Under the pieces are notes generated by a model, which worked only from the letters and a program-made list of their open reading frames with translations, ran no database searches and was not told the DNA's origin. Source: Methylobacterium sp. (GTDB taxonomy: Bacteria; Pseudomonadota; Alphaproteobacteria; Rhizobiales; Beijerinckiaceae). From it: a stretch of 64,000 bases of DNA. Below are positions 1-9,951 of this stretch, one piece after another (position 1 is the stretch's first letter; each line of letters opens with the position of its first letter). The DNA is taken from assembly GCA_020253445.1 (NCBI GenBank), contig JADCBP010000010.1, positions 45,135-109,134 on the forward strand, written 5' to 3'. A program made the position numbers and the translations under genes.

Positions 1-606
1 GCATCCCCGCCCCGGTTGGATGAGAACGCCGCGCGCGAGCCGAAATCGCGCAAGGGGCAGGTGCGCCTGGAGATGGAGCAGATGCTGGAACAGGCCGCGA
101 AGGAGCATGGCATCCGGGTGATCGCCCTGCGCGCCGGCGATTTCTTCGGGCCGGGCGTCACGAATTCCTGGTTCGCGCAGGCCATGGCGAAAGGCGGGTT
201 TTCCGCGAAGGTGCTCCAGACCCTGACTCCGCCCGGCATCGCCCATGCCTGGGCCTATGTGCCCGACCTCGCCGAAGCCTTCGCGCGGCTGGTGGAGCGA
301 CGGCAAACCTTGCCCCCCTTCACGCTCGTGCATTTCGCCGGCCATGCCGACATGACCGGCCGCGACATGGCCGAGGCCGTGGCCCGGGCGATCGGCCGGA
401 AGAACCTACCCATCCGGCCCTTCCCGTGGTTCATGCTCTGGCTCGGCGCGCCTTTCGTGCCCTTCCTGCGCGAGGCGCTGGAAATGCGCTGGCTGTGGAA
501 AACCAGCCTCACGCTCGAGAACGGCCAACTCCGCCGCCTCATCGGCGAGGAGCCGCATACCCCCCTCGATGACGCGGTGAGAGCCGCGCTCGCCACCGCC
601 CCCTGA
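1..606 (+). CDS. NAD-dependent epimerase/dehydratase, C-terminal part (cut by window edge)
   Basis: The reading frame is open from base 1 and ends with TGA at 604-606, so the gene begins upstream of the window. The first TTG or ATG codons seen are therefore not the true start. The visible segment has features of the extended SDR/epimerase family: a KSRKGQVRLEMEQ stretch where such proteins carry the catalytic-loop helix, then ALRAGDFFGPG and a late AWAYVPDLAEAFARL segment typical of sugar-nucleotide epimerase-like proteins. The Rossmann N-terminus and the YxxxK site lie outside. Substrate cannot be told. It lies 23 bp upstream of a DUF4386-type membrane protein on the same strand and may be co-transcribed with it. 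Confidence 0.75.
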   Translation, partial: ASPPRLDENAAREPKSRKGQVRLEMEQMLEQAAKEHGIRVIALRAGDFFGPGVTNSWFAQAMAKGGFSAKVLQTLTPPGIAHAWAYVPDLAEAFARLVERRQTLPPFTLVHFAGHADMTGRDMAEAVARAIGRKNLPIRPFPWFMLWLGAPFVPFLREALEMRWLWKTSLTLENGQLRRLIGEEPHTPLDDAVRAALATAP

Positions 607-629
607 ACCCTCCCGAAAGGACCCTGCCC

Positions 630-1352
630 ATGTCCATCGCATCCCTGTCCATCGCATCCCTGGCGGCGCCGATCTCGCGCGCTGAGAAATCCGCGCTCAT
701 CCTCCTCACGCTCTCGCAGATCGTGCTGTTCCTCGTGCCGATCACGGTGCTCGGGCAGGCGATCGGCTGGCCGGCGAGCCTGCGCCTCCCGGCCGCGGAG
801 GCGCTGCCGCTCATCGCCCGCAACGCCATGGCGCTGCAGGTGGGCTATTGGGGCTATCTGCTCACGGCCGTGGCCATGGTGCCCTTCGTCATCGCGCTCC
901 GGCGCCATGCGCTGGCCCATGGCGCGGGCGGGCTCCTGGTGGATGCGATGGCCGCATTCGGCATCGCGGCCGCGGTGCTGAAGACGCTGGGCATCGTGCG
1001 CTGGCTCATCGCCATGCCGACGCTCGCGAGCCTCCATGCCGGCACGACCGACCCCGCTTTGCGGCTGATCATCGAGGTGAACTACACGGCGCTGAACGGC
1101 TATGCCGGCAGCGTGGGCGAATTGCTCGGCGTGCAGCTCTTCTCCGGCTTCTGGCTGGTGCTGCTGGGCGTGAGCCTTTCGCGCATGGGCTGGCGGCTGA
1201 ACGGGCTCGCGAGCCTCGCGCTGGGCATCGGCTTCGTGCTCAACAGCCTGCGCACGCTCGCGCCCGAACTGGGCCTTCTCAGCGCCATCCTGCCGCCGCT
1301 CGGCCTCGCCTGGCTGCTGATGCTGGCCGGCACGATCTGGCGGAAGGGTTGA
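630..1352 (+). CDS. DUF4386-type integral membrane protein
   Basis: This 240-residue protein is almost wholly hydrophobic, with about six predicted membrane segments (near residues 20-45, 65-90, 110-130, 150-185, 190-215 and 220-238). The layout and the conserved-looking central NYTALNGYAGSVGELLGVQLFSGFW stretch (given here only as a position marker, residues about 150-175) resemble the DUF4386 family, whose function is unknown. The start ATG at 630 follows an AAAGGA Shine-Dalgarno sequence by about 10 nt. Codons 2-11 are a perfect 15-bp tandem duplication encoding SIASL twice, so the N-terminus may vary among relatives. It probably sits in the inner membrane and follows the epimerase gene directly. 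Confidence 0.65.
   Translation: MSIASLSIASLAAPISRAEKSALILLTLSQIVLFLVPITVLGQAIGWPASLRLPAAEALPLIARNAMALQVGYWGYLLTAVAMVPFVIALRRHALAHGAGGLLVDAMAAFGIAAAVLKTLGIVRWLIAMPTLASLHAGTTDPALRLIIEVNYTALNGYAGSVGELLGVQLFSGFWLVLLGVSLSRMGWRLNGLASLALGIGFVLNSLRTLAPELGLLSAILPPLGLAWLLMLAGTIWRKG
631..660 (+). repeat. 15-bp perfect tandem duplication at a gene start
   Basis: TGTCCATCGCATCCC occurs twice head to tail at 631-645 and 646-660, overlapping the ATG of the DUF4386 gene. It keeps the frame and duplicates five residues. Confidence 0.9.
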
Positions 1353-1489
1353 ACCCTGCTCCAGCCCGCAAGAAAGGCGGCCGCGTGGCGCCTTCTTTCG
1401 GGCTGATCGGCGTTCCGGGCAAGGCGGGGCGAGCCCGGCCCGGAGGCTTCCGGCTCCTCGCTCCGCCAAACCTTCAGCAAGCCAGATCT

Positions 1490-2344
1490 TCAATACGCCA
1501 TCAGGAGCGGCCGGCAGGCGGATTGCGTGAGATCGACGGTGACGCCGCCGAACAGGAATTCCCGCAGGCGGGAATGACCGAAACCGCCCATCACGATGAG
1601 ATCCGCCCCGGTATTCGCGGCATGCTGATCGAGCACGCGGCCGACCGGCTGGCCACCCGCTTGGGCCTCGACGATACGCGCCTCGATGCCCTTGCGCGCG
1701 AGATGATGCGCCAGTTCGGCACCCGGAAGGATCTTGTCCAGCGGCTTCTCGCCGAGCACGATCACGATATCGGCATGGGTGATGCCGGGGAACAGGCCGA
1801 CCGCATCCGAAACCGCGCGAGCCGCGTGCTGGGACCCGTCCCACGCGATCATGATCCGCTCGAAGCTCGTCGCCGGCTTGCATTTGGGCGAGGCAACCAG
1901 CACGGGATGTCCCGAGCGGAACAAGGCCTCCTCGAGGACGAGCCCCTTGAGATCGAGCGTCGCGTTCGGCTGATCCACCACGATCAGATCGCTGGCACGC
2001 GCGCTGCGAACCGCCCGGGCGGCGGCTTCATCCACCAGCGCCTGATCCACGACGACATGCCCGGCCAGACCCAGCGACTTGATCTTCTGGTTGGCCTCGG
2101 CGGCGACGGTCTCCGCGACGGACAAGGTGCGCTTGTTGATGTCGGTGATCATCGGCGCGACATAGGAAGACCCCATCAGCGAGAAGGGGACATGGGCCTT
2201 CGGCGCGATGACCGTCACGCCCAGATAGGCTCCGGATGCTTCGGCGAGACCGGCTGCAAGCGGCAGGGCGGCCGATTGGGCCTCCTCCGAAACCTGGATC
2301 AGGCAACTGACGGAAGACAAGGGGCGCTTTTGCGCGGACATCAT
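1490..2344 (-). CDS. UspA-family universal stress protein, two tandem domains
   Basis: The 284-residue protein carries two Usp domains. The second ends with the family's GGFGHSRLREFLFGGVT motif (residues about 253-269), the G-2x-G-9x-G-S/T nucleotide-binding pattern. The first domain is degenerate at this point, as is usual in double-Usp proteins. Such proteins are soluble and support survival under starvation or oxygen limitation. ATG at 2344 is preceded by an FNR/FixK-like box centred about 60 bp upstream, which fits low-oxygen induction. The gene lies downstream of the PHA synthase on the same strand but has its own 300-bp upstream region, so it probably has its own promoter. Confidence 0.9.
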   Translation of the reverse strand: MMSAQKRPLSSVSCLIQVSEEAQSAALPLAAGLAEASGAYLGVTVIAPKAHVPFSLMGSSYVAPMITDINKRTLSVAETVAAEANQKIKSLGLAGHVVVDQALVDEAAARAVRSARASDLIVVDQPNATLDLKGLVLEEALFRSGHPVLVASPKCKPATSFERIMIAWDGSQHAARAVSDAVGLFPGITHADIVIVLGEKPLDKILPGAELAHHLARKGIEARIVEAQAGGQPVGRVLDQHAANTGADLIVMGGFGHSRLREFLFGGVTVDLTQSACRPLLMAY

Positions 2345-2396
2345 TCAAACTCCTGCGTTGACCGGATAACGGTGCGAGACAACCCGTTACCGGGCC

Positions 2397-2410
2397 ATGA
2401 TCTGTATCAA
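2397..2410 (-). promoter_or_regulatory. FNR/FixK-like box upstream of the stress-protein gene
   Basis: ATGATCTGTATCAA matches TTGAT-N4-ATCAA at 9 of 10 positions. Its centre is about 60 bp from the UspA start at 2344, similar to the spacing of the box before the phasin gene. The rest of the interval 2345-2651 holds no gene that I can support. Confidence 0.65.
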
Positions 2411-2651
2411 GGGTGGCACCGTTGAAAAAAACACGGCGCGCCCGGATGAAGCATGGCCTTGCGACCCGCCCCCGCCTGTCTGATGGATGCAGAAAATGGC
2501 CCGATCGAGGCAGATGGCCCGGTGAATGACGAAGACGGCACGCTTTTCGCCTTTTTCCCGCCATTGCATCCATCGCGATCCTGCCATGATGACCCATGCC
2601 ATGGGCTGGAGCATCCGCCCCCAAGTGGATACCGGTTGATCGGAAAAGGCT

Positions 2652-4469
2652 CTAGCCCCGCACATATGATCCCGGTGCGTCAAGGATCGCGGGATAACCG
2701 GCTGACGGGCATCCGAGCGGCGGAGGCTCCGTCCTTCCGCCGGATTTCGCTTCCAGCCATTTGAACCATGCCGGCCACCACGAGCCCGCAACACATTCGG
2801 CCCTGGCGAGCCATTCCTCGGGCCCGACATGCGATGTCAGATGCTCGACGGTCGCCAGCCGATAATGCCGATCGGCCGAAAGCGGCGGGGCAATGATGCC
2901 GTGATTATGTCCCCGGCTCGCGAGGACAAACGTGACATCCGAACTCGTCAGCCGGTGGACCTTGAAAACCGATTTCCAGGGAGCAACGAAATCTCCCTCC
3001 GTTCCGACCGCGAAGAGCGGCGTATCCACATCCTGAAGGTCGATCGTGCGACCGCCTGCCTCGATCCGTCCTTCGGCAAGATCGTTGTCGAGGTAGAAGG
3101 ATCGCAGGTATTCCTGATGCATGCGGAAAGGCATCCGCGTTGCGTCCGTTGACCACGCCGCCAGATCGTCGAGCGGTTCCGCGACGCCCAGCAGATACCG
3201 CCGGATCATCCTGGACCAGATCAGATCATTGGATCGGAGGAGGTGAAACGTTCCGGCCATCTGCGAGGCTTCCAGCACCCCTTTCTCGGCCATCATGTCA
3301 TCCAGGATCGCGAGCTGGCTTTCGTCGACGAAGGTCCGCAACTCGCCGGCCTCCCGGAAATCGGTCTGGGCGGCCAGGAGCGTCAGGGTCTTGAGGCGAT
3401 CATCGCCGTCGCGCGCCATCGCCGCCGCGGCGACCGCGAGCAACGTGCCGCCGATGCAATAGCCCACGGCATGGACCTTGCCGGCGCCCGTCACCGCCGT
3501 CGCCGCGTCGATCGCGGCCATCGCCCCGAGCTGCCGGTAATGATCGAAACCCAGATCGCGATCATCCGGCCCCGGATTTTTCCACGAGATCATGAAAACC
3601 GTGAAACCCGCATCGACAAGATGCCTGACCAGGGAGTTTTCCGGCGACAGATCGAGAATGTAGTATTTCATGATCCAGGCAGGCACGATGACAACCGGCT
3701 CGCGGTGGGTGGTCGGCGTCGAAGGCGCATACTGGATGATTTCCACCAGCCGGTTGCGAAAGACGACGCGCCCCGGAGTCAGTGCCACGCCCTCGCCCGG
3801 GCGGTATCCCTGGGCCTCGCCGGGCCGCTGATTGCGCAGCGCGCGGACCGCATCATCCAGCGCGAGGCCCGCCCCCTGCAGGAGGTTGGCTCCCCGTGTC
3901 TTGATCGTCGCATCCAGCACCTCAGGATTGCTCCAGGGAAAATTGGACGGCGAAAGCGTGTCCAGAAACTGCCTTCCGACGAAATTGAGCAGCGTCAGGT
4001 GATGCGACGTCACGCCATGGATCCCGCGCGTCGCTTCATCCCACCAGCGCTCCCACGCCAGGAAACCGGATGCATGGAACGCGAATGGCCATTGGCTCCA
4101 GCGCTCATCCCTGAAACGCCTGTCATGGGGCAATGCGCGGAGGCAGGGCTCGCAAACGCCCCGGTTGCTCACGGCTGAGGCCAGAATGCCCCCCAGGTAA
4201 GCGGCCTCCTTCATCCCGCTGGCTACGAGCGATGTCATCCGCCCCGGAGAAACCGCCAGATGAACCGCCCAATCCGTCCAGGCCTCGAACAGGCCCATGG
4301 GCGAGAAGCCGCCGGCCATCCTGCCGATGGCCGCATGCATCTTGCGATCGAGCGTGCCTTCACCCGCGCCAGGTTCCCGCTCAACCGGGACCAGCGGTTT
4401 CGCCGCTTCCGGGGGCGGATGCGGAATGACGGGCCGACCGGATCGAATCCCGGGATTTCGCTTGGCCAT
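2652..4469 (-). CDS. phaC: Class I poly(3-hydroxyalkanoate) synthase PhaC
   Basis: The protein polymerises (R)-3-hydroxyacyl-CoA into PHA granules. It has 605 residues, about the class I length. The lipase-like box GYCIGG places the nucleophile at Cys338. Asp493 (EGDFVAPW) and His521 (RGHNHG) complete the triad. An N-terminal PhaC domain precedes the alpha/beta-hydrolase core, with the conserved WIMKYYILDL segment at residues about 265-274. The first 40 residues are Pro-rich and poorly conserved in type, so the exact start is slightly uncertain. It lies 33 bp downstream of a host-attachment-like gene and in line with a phasin gene, which indicates a phasin-attachment protein-phaC operon driven from the FNR-like box near 5487. 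Confidence 0.93.
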   Translation of the reverse strand: MAKRNPGIRSGRPVIPHPPPEAAKPLVPVEREPGAGEGTLDRKMHAAIGRMAGGFSPMGLFEAWTDWAVHLAVSPGRMTSLVASGMKEAAYLGGILASAVSNRGVCEPCLRALPHDRRFRDERWSQWPFAFHASGFLAWERWWDEATRGIHGVTSHHLTLLNFVGRQFLDTLSPSNFPWSNPEVLDATIKTRGANLLQGAGLALDDAVRALRNQRPGEAQGYRPGEGVALTPGRVVFRNRLVEIIQYAPSTPTTHREPVVIVPAWIMKYYILDLSPENSLVRHLVDAGFTVFMISWKNPGPDDRDLGFDHYRQLGAMAAIDAATAVTGAGKVHAVGYCIGGTLLAVAAAAMARDGDDRLKTLTLLAAQTDFREAGELRTFVDESQLAILDDMMAEKGVLEASQMAGTFHLLRSNDLIWSRMIRRYLLGVAEPLDDLAAWSTDATRMPFRMHQEYLRSFYLDNDLAEGRIEAGGRTIDLQDVDTPLFAVGTEGDFVAPWKSVFKVHRLTSSDVTFVLASRGHNHGIIAPPLSADRHYRLATVEHLTSHVGPEEWLARAECVAGSWWPAWFKWLEAKSGGRTEPPPLGCPSAGYPAILDAPGSYVRG

Positions 4470-4502
4470 GGGTGCATTTCCTCGGGCGATCGCTTCGTGC
4501 CA

Positions 4503-4952
4503 TCAGGTGGCGAGCATGGCCTCGATCTCGGGGAGGGGATGCTTGGTGAGGTCTTTCGGAATCTCGGCCAGGATGTGATTTCCCGTCTGCCCCAGCTCAT
4601 CCCTCAGGACAGCCAGGGCTTTCGGCGGTGCGATGATCACCAGCCCCTTGCCAGGGATTTCCCTTTCCCCGCGCATGAACTCGCGCGCCACATGCCGCAG
4701 AAAGGAAGTCTCGGCCATCTCGTGACGGTCTGGCATCTCGCCGGCCGTACGGCGGCCGGAGCCTTTCTGAAATCGGCCCGGCCGTTCCCCGCCATGCTCC
4801 CGGTCGGGAGGGTTCGGATCGGCCTGGAGCGTCATGATCACGCCCAGATCGGGGGTCCGGGAGCTGCCCTCGTTCCGGGCAAGAATGGCCTTGGCCCCAT
4901 CCGCGATGAGAACCAGGGCCCCTTTCGGCAAGACAAGATCCAGATGCTTCAC
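4503..4952 (-). CDS. Host-attachment (baeRF-like) family protein
   Basis: The 149-residue protein begins with a strand-rich segment (PKGALVLIADGAKAILARN) and ends with KGLVIIAPPKALAVLRDEL followed by a LTKHPLPEIEAML tail. This pattern is typical of proteins annotated as required for attachment to host cells, which are related to bacterial eRF1-like domains. In free-living alphaproteobacteria the real function is unknown, and the name should not be read as evidence of virulence. The middle (residues about 45-75) is charged and low in hydrophobics, probably a loop. It lies between phasin and phaC on the same strand and probably shares their transcript. Confidence 0.75.
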   Translation of the reverse strand: MKHLDLVLPKGALVLIADGAKAILARNEGSSRTPDLGVIMTLQADPNPPDREHGGERPGRFQKGSGRRTAGEMPDRHEMAETSFLRHVAREFMRGEREIPGKGLVIIAPPKALAVLRDELGQTGNHILAEIPKDLTKHPLPEIEAMLAT

Positions 4953-5038
4953 GATAAAAATCCGCGATGGCCGCGGCCTCCCTGCTGCCCGAACCGCCGC
5001 GGCAACCGGAAGGCCGCGCGGACAGGCCGTTGATGCGC

Positions 5039-5425
5039 TTACGAGAGCTGACGAAGCCCCGGTCCGATGCCGGGGCTTCCTTGTGCCAACCGAACCAGGG
5101 TATTCAGGTTCCTGTTGGCGATCTCACTGATTTCCTTTGCCTCTTCGGTCCAGTCGCGAGAGATGTTCTCGACGAGATTCCGCTGAAGCTGGGCGAGATT
5201 GGCGACGCTCGAAACCTGCCCCAGTTCACCGAGGAACGCGGCCTGCGCCTTCACGCGGCGGCTCATGAAATTCATGCCTTCCGCGAGGATTTCAATCTGC
5301 GCCTGCATCAGCCGCTGCGGCATGACCATCAACCCGGCGAGATGCTGCTCCAGCGCCGCTGTCACCTGACGCGTCACCGCTTCGGGGGATGCTCCTTCCC
5401 GCTTCCGATTTCCGCCATTGCTCAT
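5039..5425 (-). CDS. Phasin-family protein
   Basis: This small, mostly helical, amphipathic protein is rich in Ala, Gln and Leu, with the phasin-type order of a TAALEQHLAG helix, then MQAQIEILAEGMNFMSRRVKAQ and a C-terminal SEIANRNLNTLVRLAQ helix. Phasins coat PHA granules or regulate the synthase. I chose ATG at 5425 (MSNGGNRK) because GAGGGAAG stands seven bases upstream; an in-frame start at 5455 would give ten more residues. Upstream genes are a separate HlyD/ABC operon, while downstream genes are the attachment protein and phaC, which fits a storage-polymer operon. An FNR-like box is centred about 62 bp upstream of the start. Confidence 0.85.
   Translation of the reverse strand: MSNGGNRKREGASPEAVTRQVTAALEQHLAGLMVMPQRLMQAQIEILAEGMNFMSRRVKAQAAFLGELGQVSSVANLAQLQRNLVENISRDWTEEAKEISEIANRNLNTLVRLAQGSPGIGPGLRQLS
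5053..5079 (-). terminator. Strong hairpin at the end of the phasin gene
   Basis: A perfect 10-bp stem (GAAGCCCCGG with its complement) and a 7-base loop lie within the last codons of the phasin gene. No T-run follows, so it may instead be an attenuator or an mRNA-stabilising structure between phasin and the attachment-protein gene. Confidence 0.4.
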
Positions 5426-5480
5426 GGTGACTTCCCTCGTTGATCTTTCACGCATGATACCAGAACGGGCGACCAGAACT

Positions 5481-5494
5481 CTGATTCATGTCAA
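5481..5494 (-). promoter_or_regulatory. FNR/FixK-like box upstream of the phasin operon
   Basis: CTGATTCATGTCAA on the plus strand matches TTGAY-N4-RTCAA with one mismatch. Its centre is about 62 bp before the phasin ATG at 5425, nearly the same position as the box before the stress-protein gene. Confidence 0.6.
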
Positions 5495-5555
5495 TTCAGG
5501 GCCGACACCGCATCGCGGCCGTCGGACGAGCGGCCCCGGAGGCACGATCCCGGTT

Positions 5556-6761
5556 TCATCGGCGCACCGTGATGCGGGCGCCATCCGCGAGCCGATCGCT
5601 GGGGTGGAGCACGATTTGCTGGCCTGCGCCGAGGCCGGAGAGAACCTGCGCCTCGCGCAGGTTCCTTTCGCCGATCTCGAGGGGATGAAGCCTGGCGCGC
5701 CCTTGCTCCACCACATAGGTTGCCCAACGGTCCCCGTGCCGGAACAGGGCGCCAAGGGGGATGGAGACGACATCTTCCCCATGCCAGACAGAAATGCGGA
5801 CAATCACACGAAATCCATGCCCCAGGCGCCGGAAGCGATCCCGCGGCTCGAGCAGATCAAGAACGACCCTGACCCTCTGCTCCTCGATCCCCAGGGCGGA
5901 AACCTTCGTGAAGCCGGATGGTTCGATCCGGGCCACACGGGCTGCCAGCGCACCCTCTCCGCCCCAGTTCTCGATGCGCGCATTCCCGCCTTCCGCCACC
6001 CGCAGCGCATCGCGGGAGACAAGGTCCACCGCGATCTCCAGATCGGCGGTATCGCCGATCTCGAGCAGCAACTGGCCGGGCTGGACGACCTGCGCGCTTT
6101 CGACCGCAAGACGCAGCACGCGACCGCTCTCGGGCGCCCGGATCTCGATGCAGCAGGGAGTGCGGCCAGGGGCGTCCTCCCCGGGCTGAAGCCGCAGGGC
6201 CTGCGCCTGGTCGAATTCGTGGCGGCGCAAATCCAGCGTGGCCGAGGTGCTTGCGAGCGCGGCTTCCGCCGTGTCGACCGCGAGAAGGGCCTGCTGATGC
6301 GCCCGTTCGGTCACGGCCTGGCGGGCGAGAAGGGTCTGCGAGCGCTGCAATTCCGCCCGCGCGAATTCCAGCTGCGCCCTTGCCTGCCGCATCTGGGCAG
6401 CCGCCAGTTCCACGGCGGCTCGCGCGGCTTCGACCGCGGCCTCCTGGACCTGAAGCGACCGGAAATCGAGCAGCGAGGGATCGACCGGCTCGATGCGGGC
6501 GACAATGGTCTCGTCCCTGATCACCGCGTCCCCGGTTCTCAGTTGCGAGCGGCGGACCTTGCCGAGCAGGGGCGCCGAGATGGTATAGACATTCCGCACG
6601 CGCGAGATGCCCTCATCCTCGACCGTCACCTCCATCGGGCCGCGCGTGACGACATGCATGTCCACCGGCACGGGCTGGGGCCAGAGCGCCCACATGCCCG
6701 CCGCCGCGAGAGCCAGTCCGATCGCGACGACGGGCAGCGCGCGTGTCCAGTTCGGGGCCAT
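5556..6761 (-). CDS. HlyD-family periplasmic adaptor of an ABC efflux/export system
   Basis: The 401-residue protein has an N-terminal membrane anchor (residues about 9-27, LPVVAIGLALAAAGMWALW), a biotinyl-lipoyl-like segment near residues 55-90 and a long alpha-helical hairpin rich in Ala, Glu and Gln (about 95-200). A second lipoyl half (APESGRVLRLAVESAQVVQPGQ) and a beta-barrel/membrane-proximal C-terminus follow. This is the membrane-fusion-protein architecture found with MacB-type ABC transporters. It is the third gene of a tight operon: ATPase (9851), permease (9125), adaptor, with 3-bp gaps. An outer-membrane partner is not encoded nearby. The transported substrate is unknown. Confidence 0.88.
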   Translation of the reverse strand: MAPNWTRALPVVAIGLALAAAGMWALWPQPVPVDMHVVTRGPMEVTVEDEGISRVRNVYTISAPLLGKVRRSQLRTGDAVIRDETIVARIEPVDPSLLDFRSLQVQEAAVEAARAAVELAAAQMRQARAQLEFARAELQRSQTLLARQAVTERAHQQALLAVDTAEAALASTSATLDLRRHEFDQAQALRLQPGEDAPGRTPCCIEIRAPESGRVLRLAVESAQVVQPGQLLLEIGDTADLEIAVDLVSRDALRVAEGGNARIENWGGEGALAARVARIEPSGFTKVSALGIEEQRVRVVLDLLEPRDRFRRLGHGFRVIVRISVWHGEDVVSIPLGALFRHGDRWATYVVEQGRARLHPLEIGERNLREAQVLSGLGAGQQIVLHPSDRLADGARITVRR

Positions 6762-6764
6762 GCC

Positions 6765-9125
6765 TCACTCCCGCGTTTTCAGCACTGCGACAAGGTCCAG
6801 CCTGTCGATCCGCCGCCGCACCAGCAGCGCCGACAGAAGCGCTGCGGCGATCACCACAAGGCTCGCAAACCCATAGGCTTCGCGCCCGACCACCAGCGGC
6901 ACGCGATAAAGCTCGCTGGAAAACCCGAGCGCCATGCCGGCGGCAAAACCATGGCCGATCGCCCAGCCCAGAGGCTGCGCCACCAGGACGATGATCGCGA
7001 TCTCGCCGATGAGCAGGCCGGAAACCTCCCCCCGCGTGAAGCCCAGCACACGCAGGCTCGCCATTTCATGCCCCTGCTCGGAAAGGGTGATGCGCGCGAC
7101 ATTGTAGACAACGCCAAAGGCGATCGTCGCGGCCAGGCTCACATAGATCGTGACCATGGTCAGAAGGTTCTGCGCCAGGGTGTCCCGGAATTGCCGGAGG
7201 GAGACGCGCTGGAGTGCGATGAAGCTCGCCTTGGGCAAGTGCTTGAGCCTTTCGAACAGTTCGGACTGGCCGGCGGCATCATAGCGCACATGAACGCCGC
7301 TGATGAGATCGGGCTCGCGCATGATCCGGTTCAGCGCATCGAGGTTCATGAAGGCCGTGAGGCCCAGATAGCCCTGGATCACGGTCGTGACAGGCACGAG
7401 AACCACGCGACGATCCCTTTCGAGAAGCTCCACCTCGACCACGTCGCCCGGCCTCGCGCGCAGGATGCCGGCCAGGGCATCGGAGAGGGCAATTCCGGGC
7501 CCATCGAGCGCGGCAACCCGGAACTCCTGATCCAGCACGCGGCTCAGTTGCGCATCGGGCGGCTTGCCGGCAAGCGCGACGCGCCGATGCAGCGGACCAT
7601 GGCGCAATTCGACGGGCACGATGCGATAGGGCTCCGCCGCGAGGATCGCGGGCAGCCGCGCGACATCCTGCAGGGACCGCCGGGGCTGCTCCTCGGCGAA
7701 ACTGATGGTCGCATCCTGGCGCTCGGACCGCTGAAAGGTTGCGTCGATCATGAATTCGCTTGCCCCGAAAACCCACAGCGTCCCGGTCAGGATCGCGGTG
7801 GAAAGGGCGATCCCGATGATGGCAGAAGCGGTTCGCAACGGCCAGCGCAGCAGGTGCCGAAGCACCATGCGAAGGCTGCCGGGGAGCCGGACCGCAAAGC
7901 GGAAACCGGAAAACATGCGGTGATAGGCTGGCGGCTCCGGTGGCGACATCGCCACTGCCGGAGGAAGGCGCATGGCCTCGAGCAATACCCGGACGGCGCC
8001 GGCCAGACCGGAAACCAGCCCCGCCGCGGCGCCGATCAGGTAGGTCTGCGGGTCCATCCGGAAGATCAGGAACGGGAAGTGGAAGAAATCCGCATAGAGG
8101 CGGGCCGCCCCACGCCCGAGCCAGGTTCCGACAATCGCGCCGATGAGGATGCCGGACACCGCGATGACCGCGACAAACTTGAGGTAATGCGAAAGAATGG
8201 CGACGCCGGAATATCCAACCGCCTTCAACAGGCCGATCTGCTGGCGCTCGAGCGCGATCAGGCGGGCGAGGGTCATGTTCACCAGCAGGGCCGCGGCAAT
8301 CAGGAAGATCGGCGGCGTGATGCGGCTCATCGCGCGCAGTTGCAGCAACTCGGCATCGAGGAAGGCATGCGAGGTCTGGTCCTTGCGTCCATAAGCACCC
8401 CGGCCGCCATGGCGGGCGAGCATGGCGTCGATCCGTTCGATGACATTCGCCTGCGAGGCACCGGGTCCCAGTTTCAGGTGCAGGCTCGAAAAGGCGCCCT
8501 CGAGATCATAGGCTGCCGCCAAGACGCGCTCGCGCATCCAGATGATGCCGAAGCGCCTGTCATCCGGCATCAGGTCCCAGGGGCCGACGGCGTAGATGAA
8601 CTCCGGCGAGAGGGCGACCCCCACCACGAGAAGCGACCGCTTCCGGCCGTTCAGGATCGCCTCGAAGCTGGAGCCGGGACCGAAGCCATGCGCCCGGGCG
8701 AAGGGCTCGCTGATGACCACTTCCCCATCCGCGCCGGGCTGGGGCTCCCGGCCCTGGCGGATGGTGAGCAGATTGAGCCGCTGTTCGGCGAGATCGGGCA
8801 GCGAGACAAAGAGCCCGGAAGCCGGGGCCTCCATTCCGGGTATGGAGAGCAGGGCGATCTTCTCGATGCGGGGTTCGACAGCCTGAATGCCGGGAATGCC
8901 GGCGATCTCCTCCGCCAGGGCGCGCGGCGCGCGCGTCACCTGCGCGAAGATATCGGCAAAGCGGTTGCGCTCGTAATAGGCATTCCGGGTTTCGTTCAGG
9001 GAGGCATAGGTCCCCACGCCAAGCACCAGGGTCGCAACCCCGGAAGCCATCACGAAGGCAATGGCCAGAACCTGCGGCCAGAGCCTCAGGATATCGCGCA
9101 GGAGCTTGCGGTCGAGGACGGACAC
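6765..9125 (-). CDS. FtsX/MacB-type ABC transporter permease
   Basis: The 786-residue protein has an N-terminal transmembrane helix (residues about 15-38), a large extracytoplasmic region, three membrane helices near 270-390 forming the first FtsX domain, a second extracytoplasmic region, and a second FtsX domain in the last 150 residues ([22 protein letters not shown] and the final [19 protein letters not shown] segment). The doubled layout matches permeases of the LolE/MacB-like superfamily that use mechanotransmission rather than a substrate channel through the membrane. It sits between its ATPase and its HlyD-type adaptor with gaps of three bases, so the three clearly form one unit. Confidence 0.88.
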   Translation of the reverse strand: MSVLDRKLLRDILRLWPQVLAIAFVMASGVATLVLGVGTYASLNETRNAYYERNRFADIFAQVTRAPRALAEEIAGIPGIQAVEPRIEKIALLSIPGMEAPASGLFVSLPDLAEQRLNLLTIRQGREPQPGADGEVVISEPFARAHGFGPGSSFEAILNGRKRSLLVVGVALSPEFIYAVGPWDLMPDDRRFGIIWMRERVLAAAYDLEGAFSSLHLKLGPGASQANVIERIDAMLARHGGRGAYGRKDQTSHAFLDAELLQLRAMSRITPPIFLIAAALLVNMTLARLIALERQQIGLLKAVGYSGVAILSHYLKFVAVIAVSGILIGAIVGTWLGRGAARLYADFFHFPFLIFRMDPQTYLIGAAAGLVSGLAGAVRVLLEAMRLPPAVAMSPPEPPAYHRMFSGFRFAVRLPGSLRMVLRHLLRWPLRTASAIIGIALSTAILTGTLWVFGASEFMIDATFQRSERQDATISFAEEQPRRSLQDVARLPAILAAEPYRIVPVELRHGPLHRRVALAGKPPDAQLSRVLDQEFRVAALDGPGIALSDALAGILRARPGDVVEVELLERDRRVVLVPVTTVIQGYLGLTAFMNLDALNRIMREPDLISGVHVRYDAAGQSELFERLKHLPKASFIALQRVSLRQFRDTLAQNLLTMVTIYVSLAATIAFGVVYNVARITLSEQGHEMASLRVLGFTRGEVSGLLIGEIAIIVLVAQPLGWAIGHGFAAGMALGFSSELYRVPLVVGREAYGFASLVVIAAALLSALLVRRRIDRLDLVAVLKTRE

Positions 9126-9128
9126 GCT

Positions 9129-9851
9129 TCACCAGCTGACTTCCGAGGCCGCTCGCCGGCGCTCGTTGCGGATGCTCGATGCGATCCGGCCATCGGCAAA
9201 GCGAACCACGCGATCGGCAATGTCCTGGATCGCGGCATTATGGGTGATGACGATCGTCGTCGTGCCCAGTTCGGCATTCGAGGCCGTGAGCGCCTCGAGG
9301 ACACGAATGCCGGTGCGGGAATCAAGCGCGCCGGTCGGCTCGTCGCAGAGCAGCACATCCGGCCGCTTGGCAATCGCCCGCGCGATGGCGACACGCTGCT
9401 GCTCTCCGCCGGAGAGCTCGGCGGGGAAATGATCCAGCCGATTGCCAAGGTCGACGAGGCCGAGCGCATCCTCCGGGCGCATCGGGTTCCGCGCAATCTC
9501 CGTCACGAGCTGCACATTCTCCCGGGCGGTCAGGCTGGGCACGAGATTGTAGAACTGGAAGACGAAGCCGACATGGTCACGACGGTAGAGCGTAAGCTCG
9601 CGCTCGCTCATGCGCGTGAGGTCGTGATCCTTGAACCAGGCCTCGCCGGAGGTCGGCGTGTCAAGCCCGCCAATGATGTTGAGGAAGGTGGATTTGCCGG
9701 AGCCCGAAGGCCCGAGGATCACCACGAACTCGCCCGCGCGCGCTTCGAAATCGACGCCGCGCAGGGCGTGAACCTCGACATCGCCGGACCGATAGACCTT
9801 CGCGAGGCCCGCGATCCGGAAAACCGGTTGCTGGTTTGCTTCTGCCGCCAT
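9129..9851 (-). CDS. LolD/MacB-type ABC transporter ATP-binding protein
   Basis: The ATPase has Walker [10 protein letters not shown], a Q-loop in FVFQFYN, the signature [16 protein letters not shown], Walker [14 protein letters not shown] and an H-loop in IVITHN. These are hallmarks of the MacB/LolD (3.A.1.122/125) type. I prefer ATG at 9851 (MAAEANQQ, preceded by TTGGAG) over an upstream TTG/ATG near 9962-9965, because the longer start would begin inside the FNR-like box and add an atypical Pro/Ala-rich extension. It heads the ATPase-permease-adaptor operon and is divergent from the P-type ATPase gene. Confidence 0.9.
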   Translation of the reverse strand: MAAEANQQPVFRIAGLAKVYRSGDVEVHALRGVDFEARAGEFVVILGPSGSGKSTFLNIIGGLDTPTSGEAWFKDHDLTRMSERELTLYRRDHVGFVFQFYNLVPSLTARENVQLVTEIARNPMRPEDALGLVDLGNRLDHFPAELSGGEQQRVAIARAIAKRPDVLLCDEPTGALDSRTGIRVLEALTASNAELGTTTIVITHNAAIQDIADRVVRFADGRIASSIRNERRRAASEVSW

Positions 9852-9951
9852 CGGCTCCAACGCTTCTCTCTCGGATGGAGCCTCTCCGCATGCTGCCGGC
9901 ATGGCCATTCCGCCCGATGCTTCAGAAGGCCACCGGGGCCGCCCTTGCGCC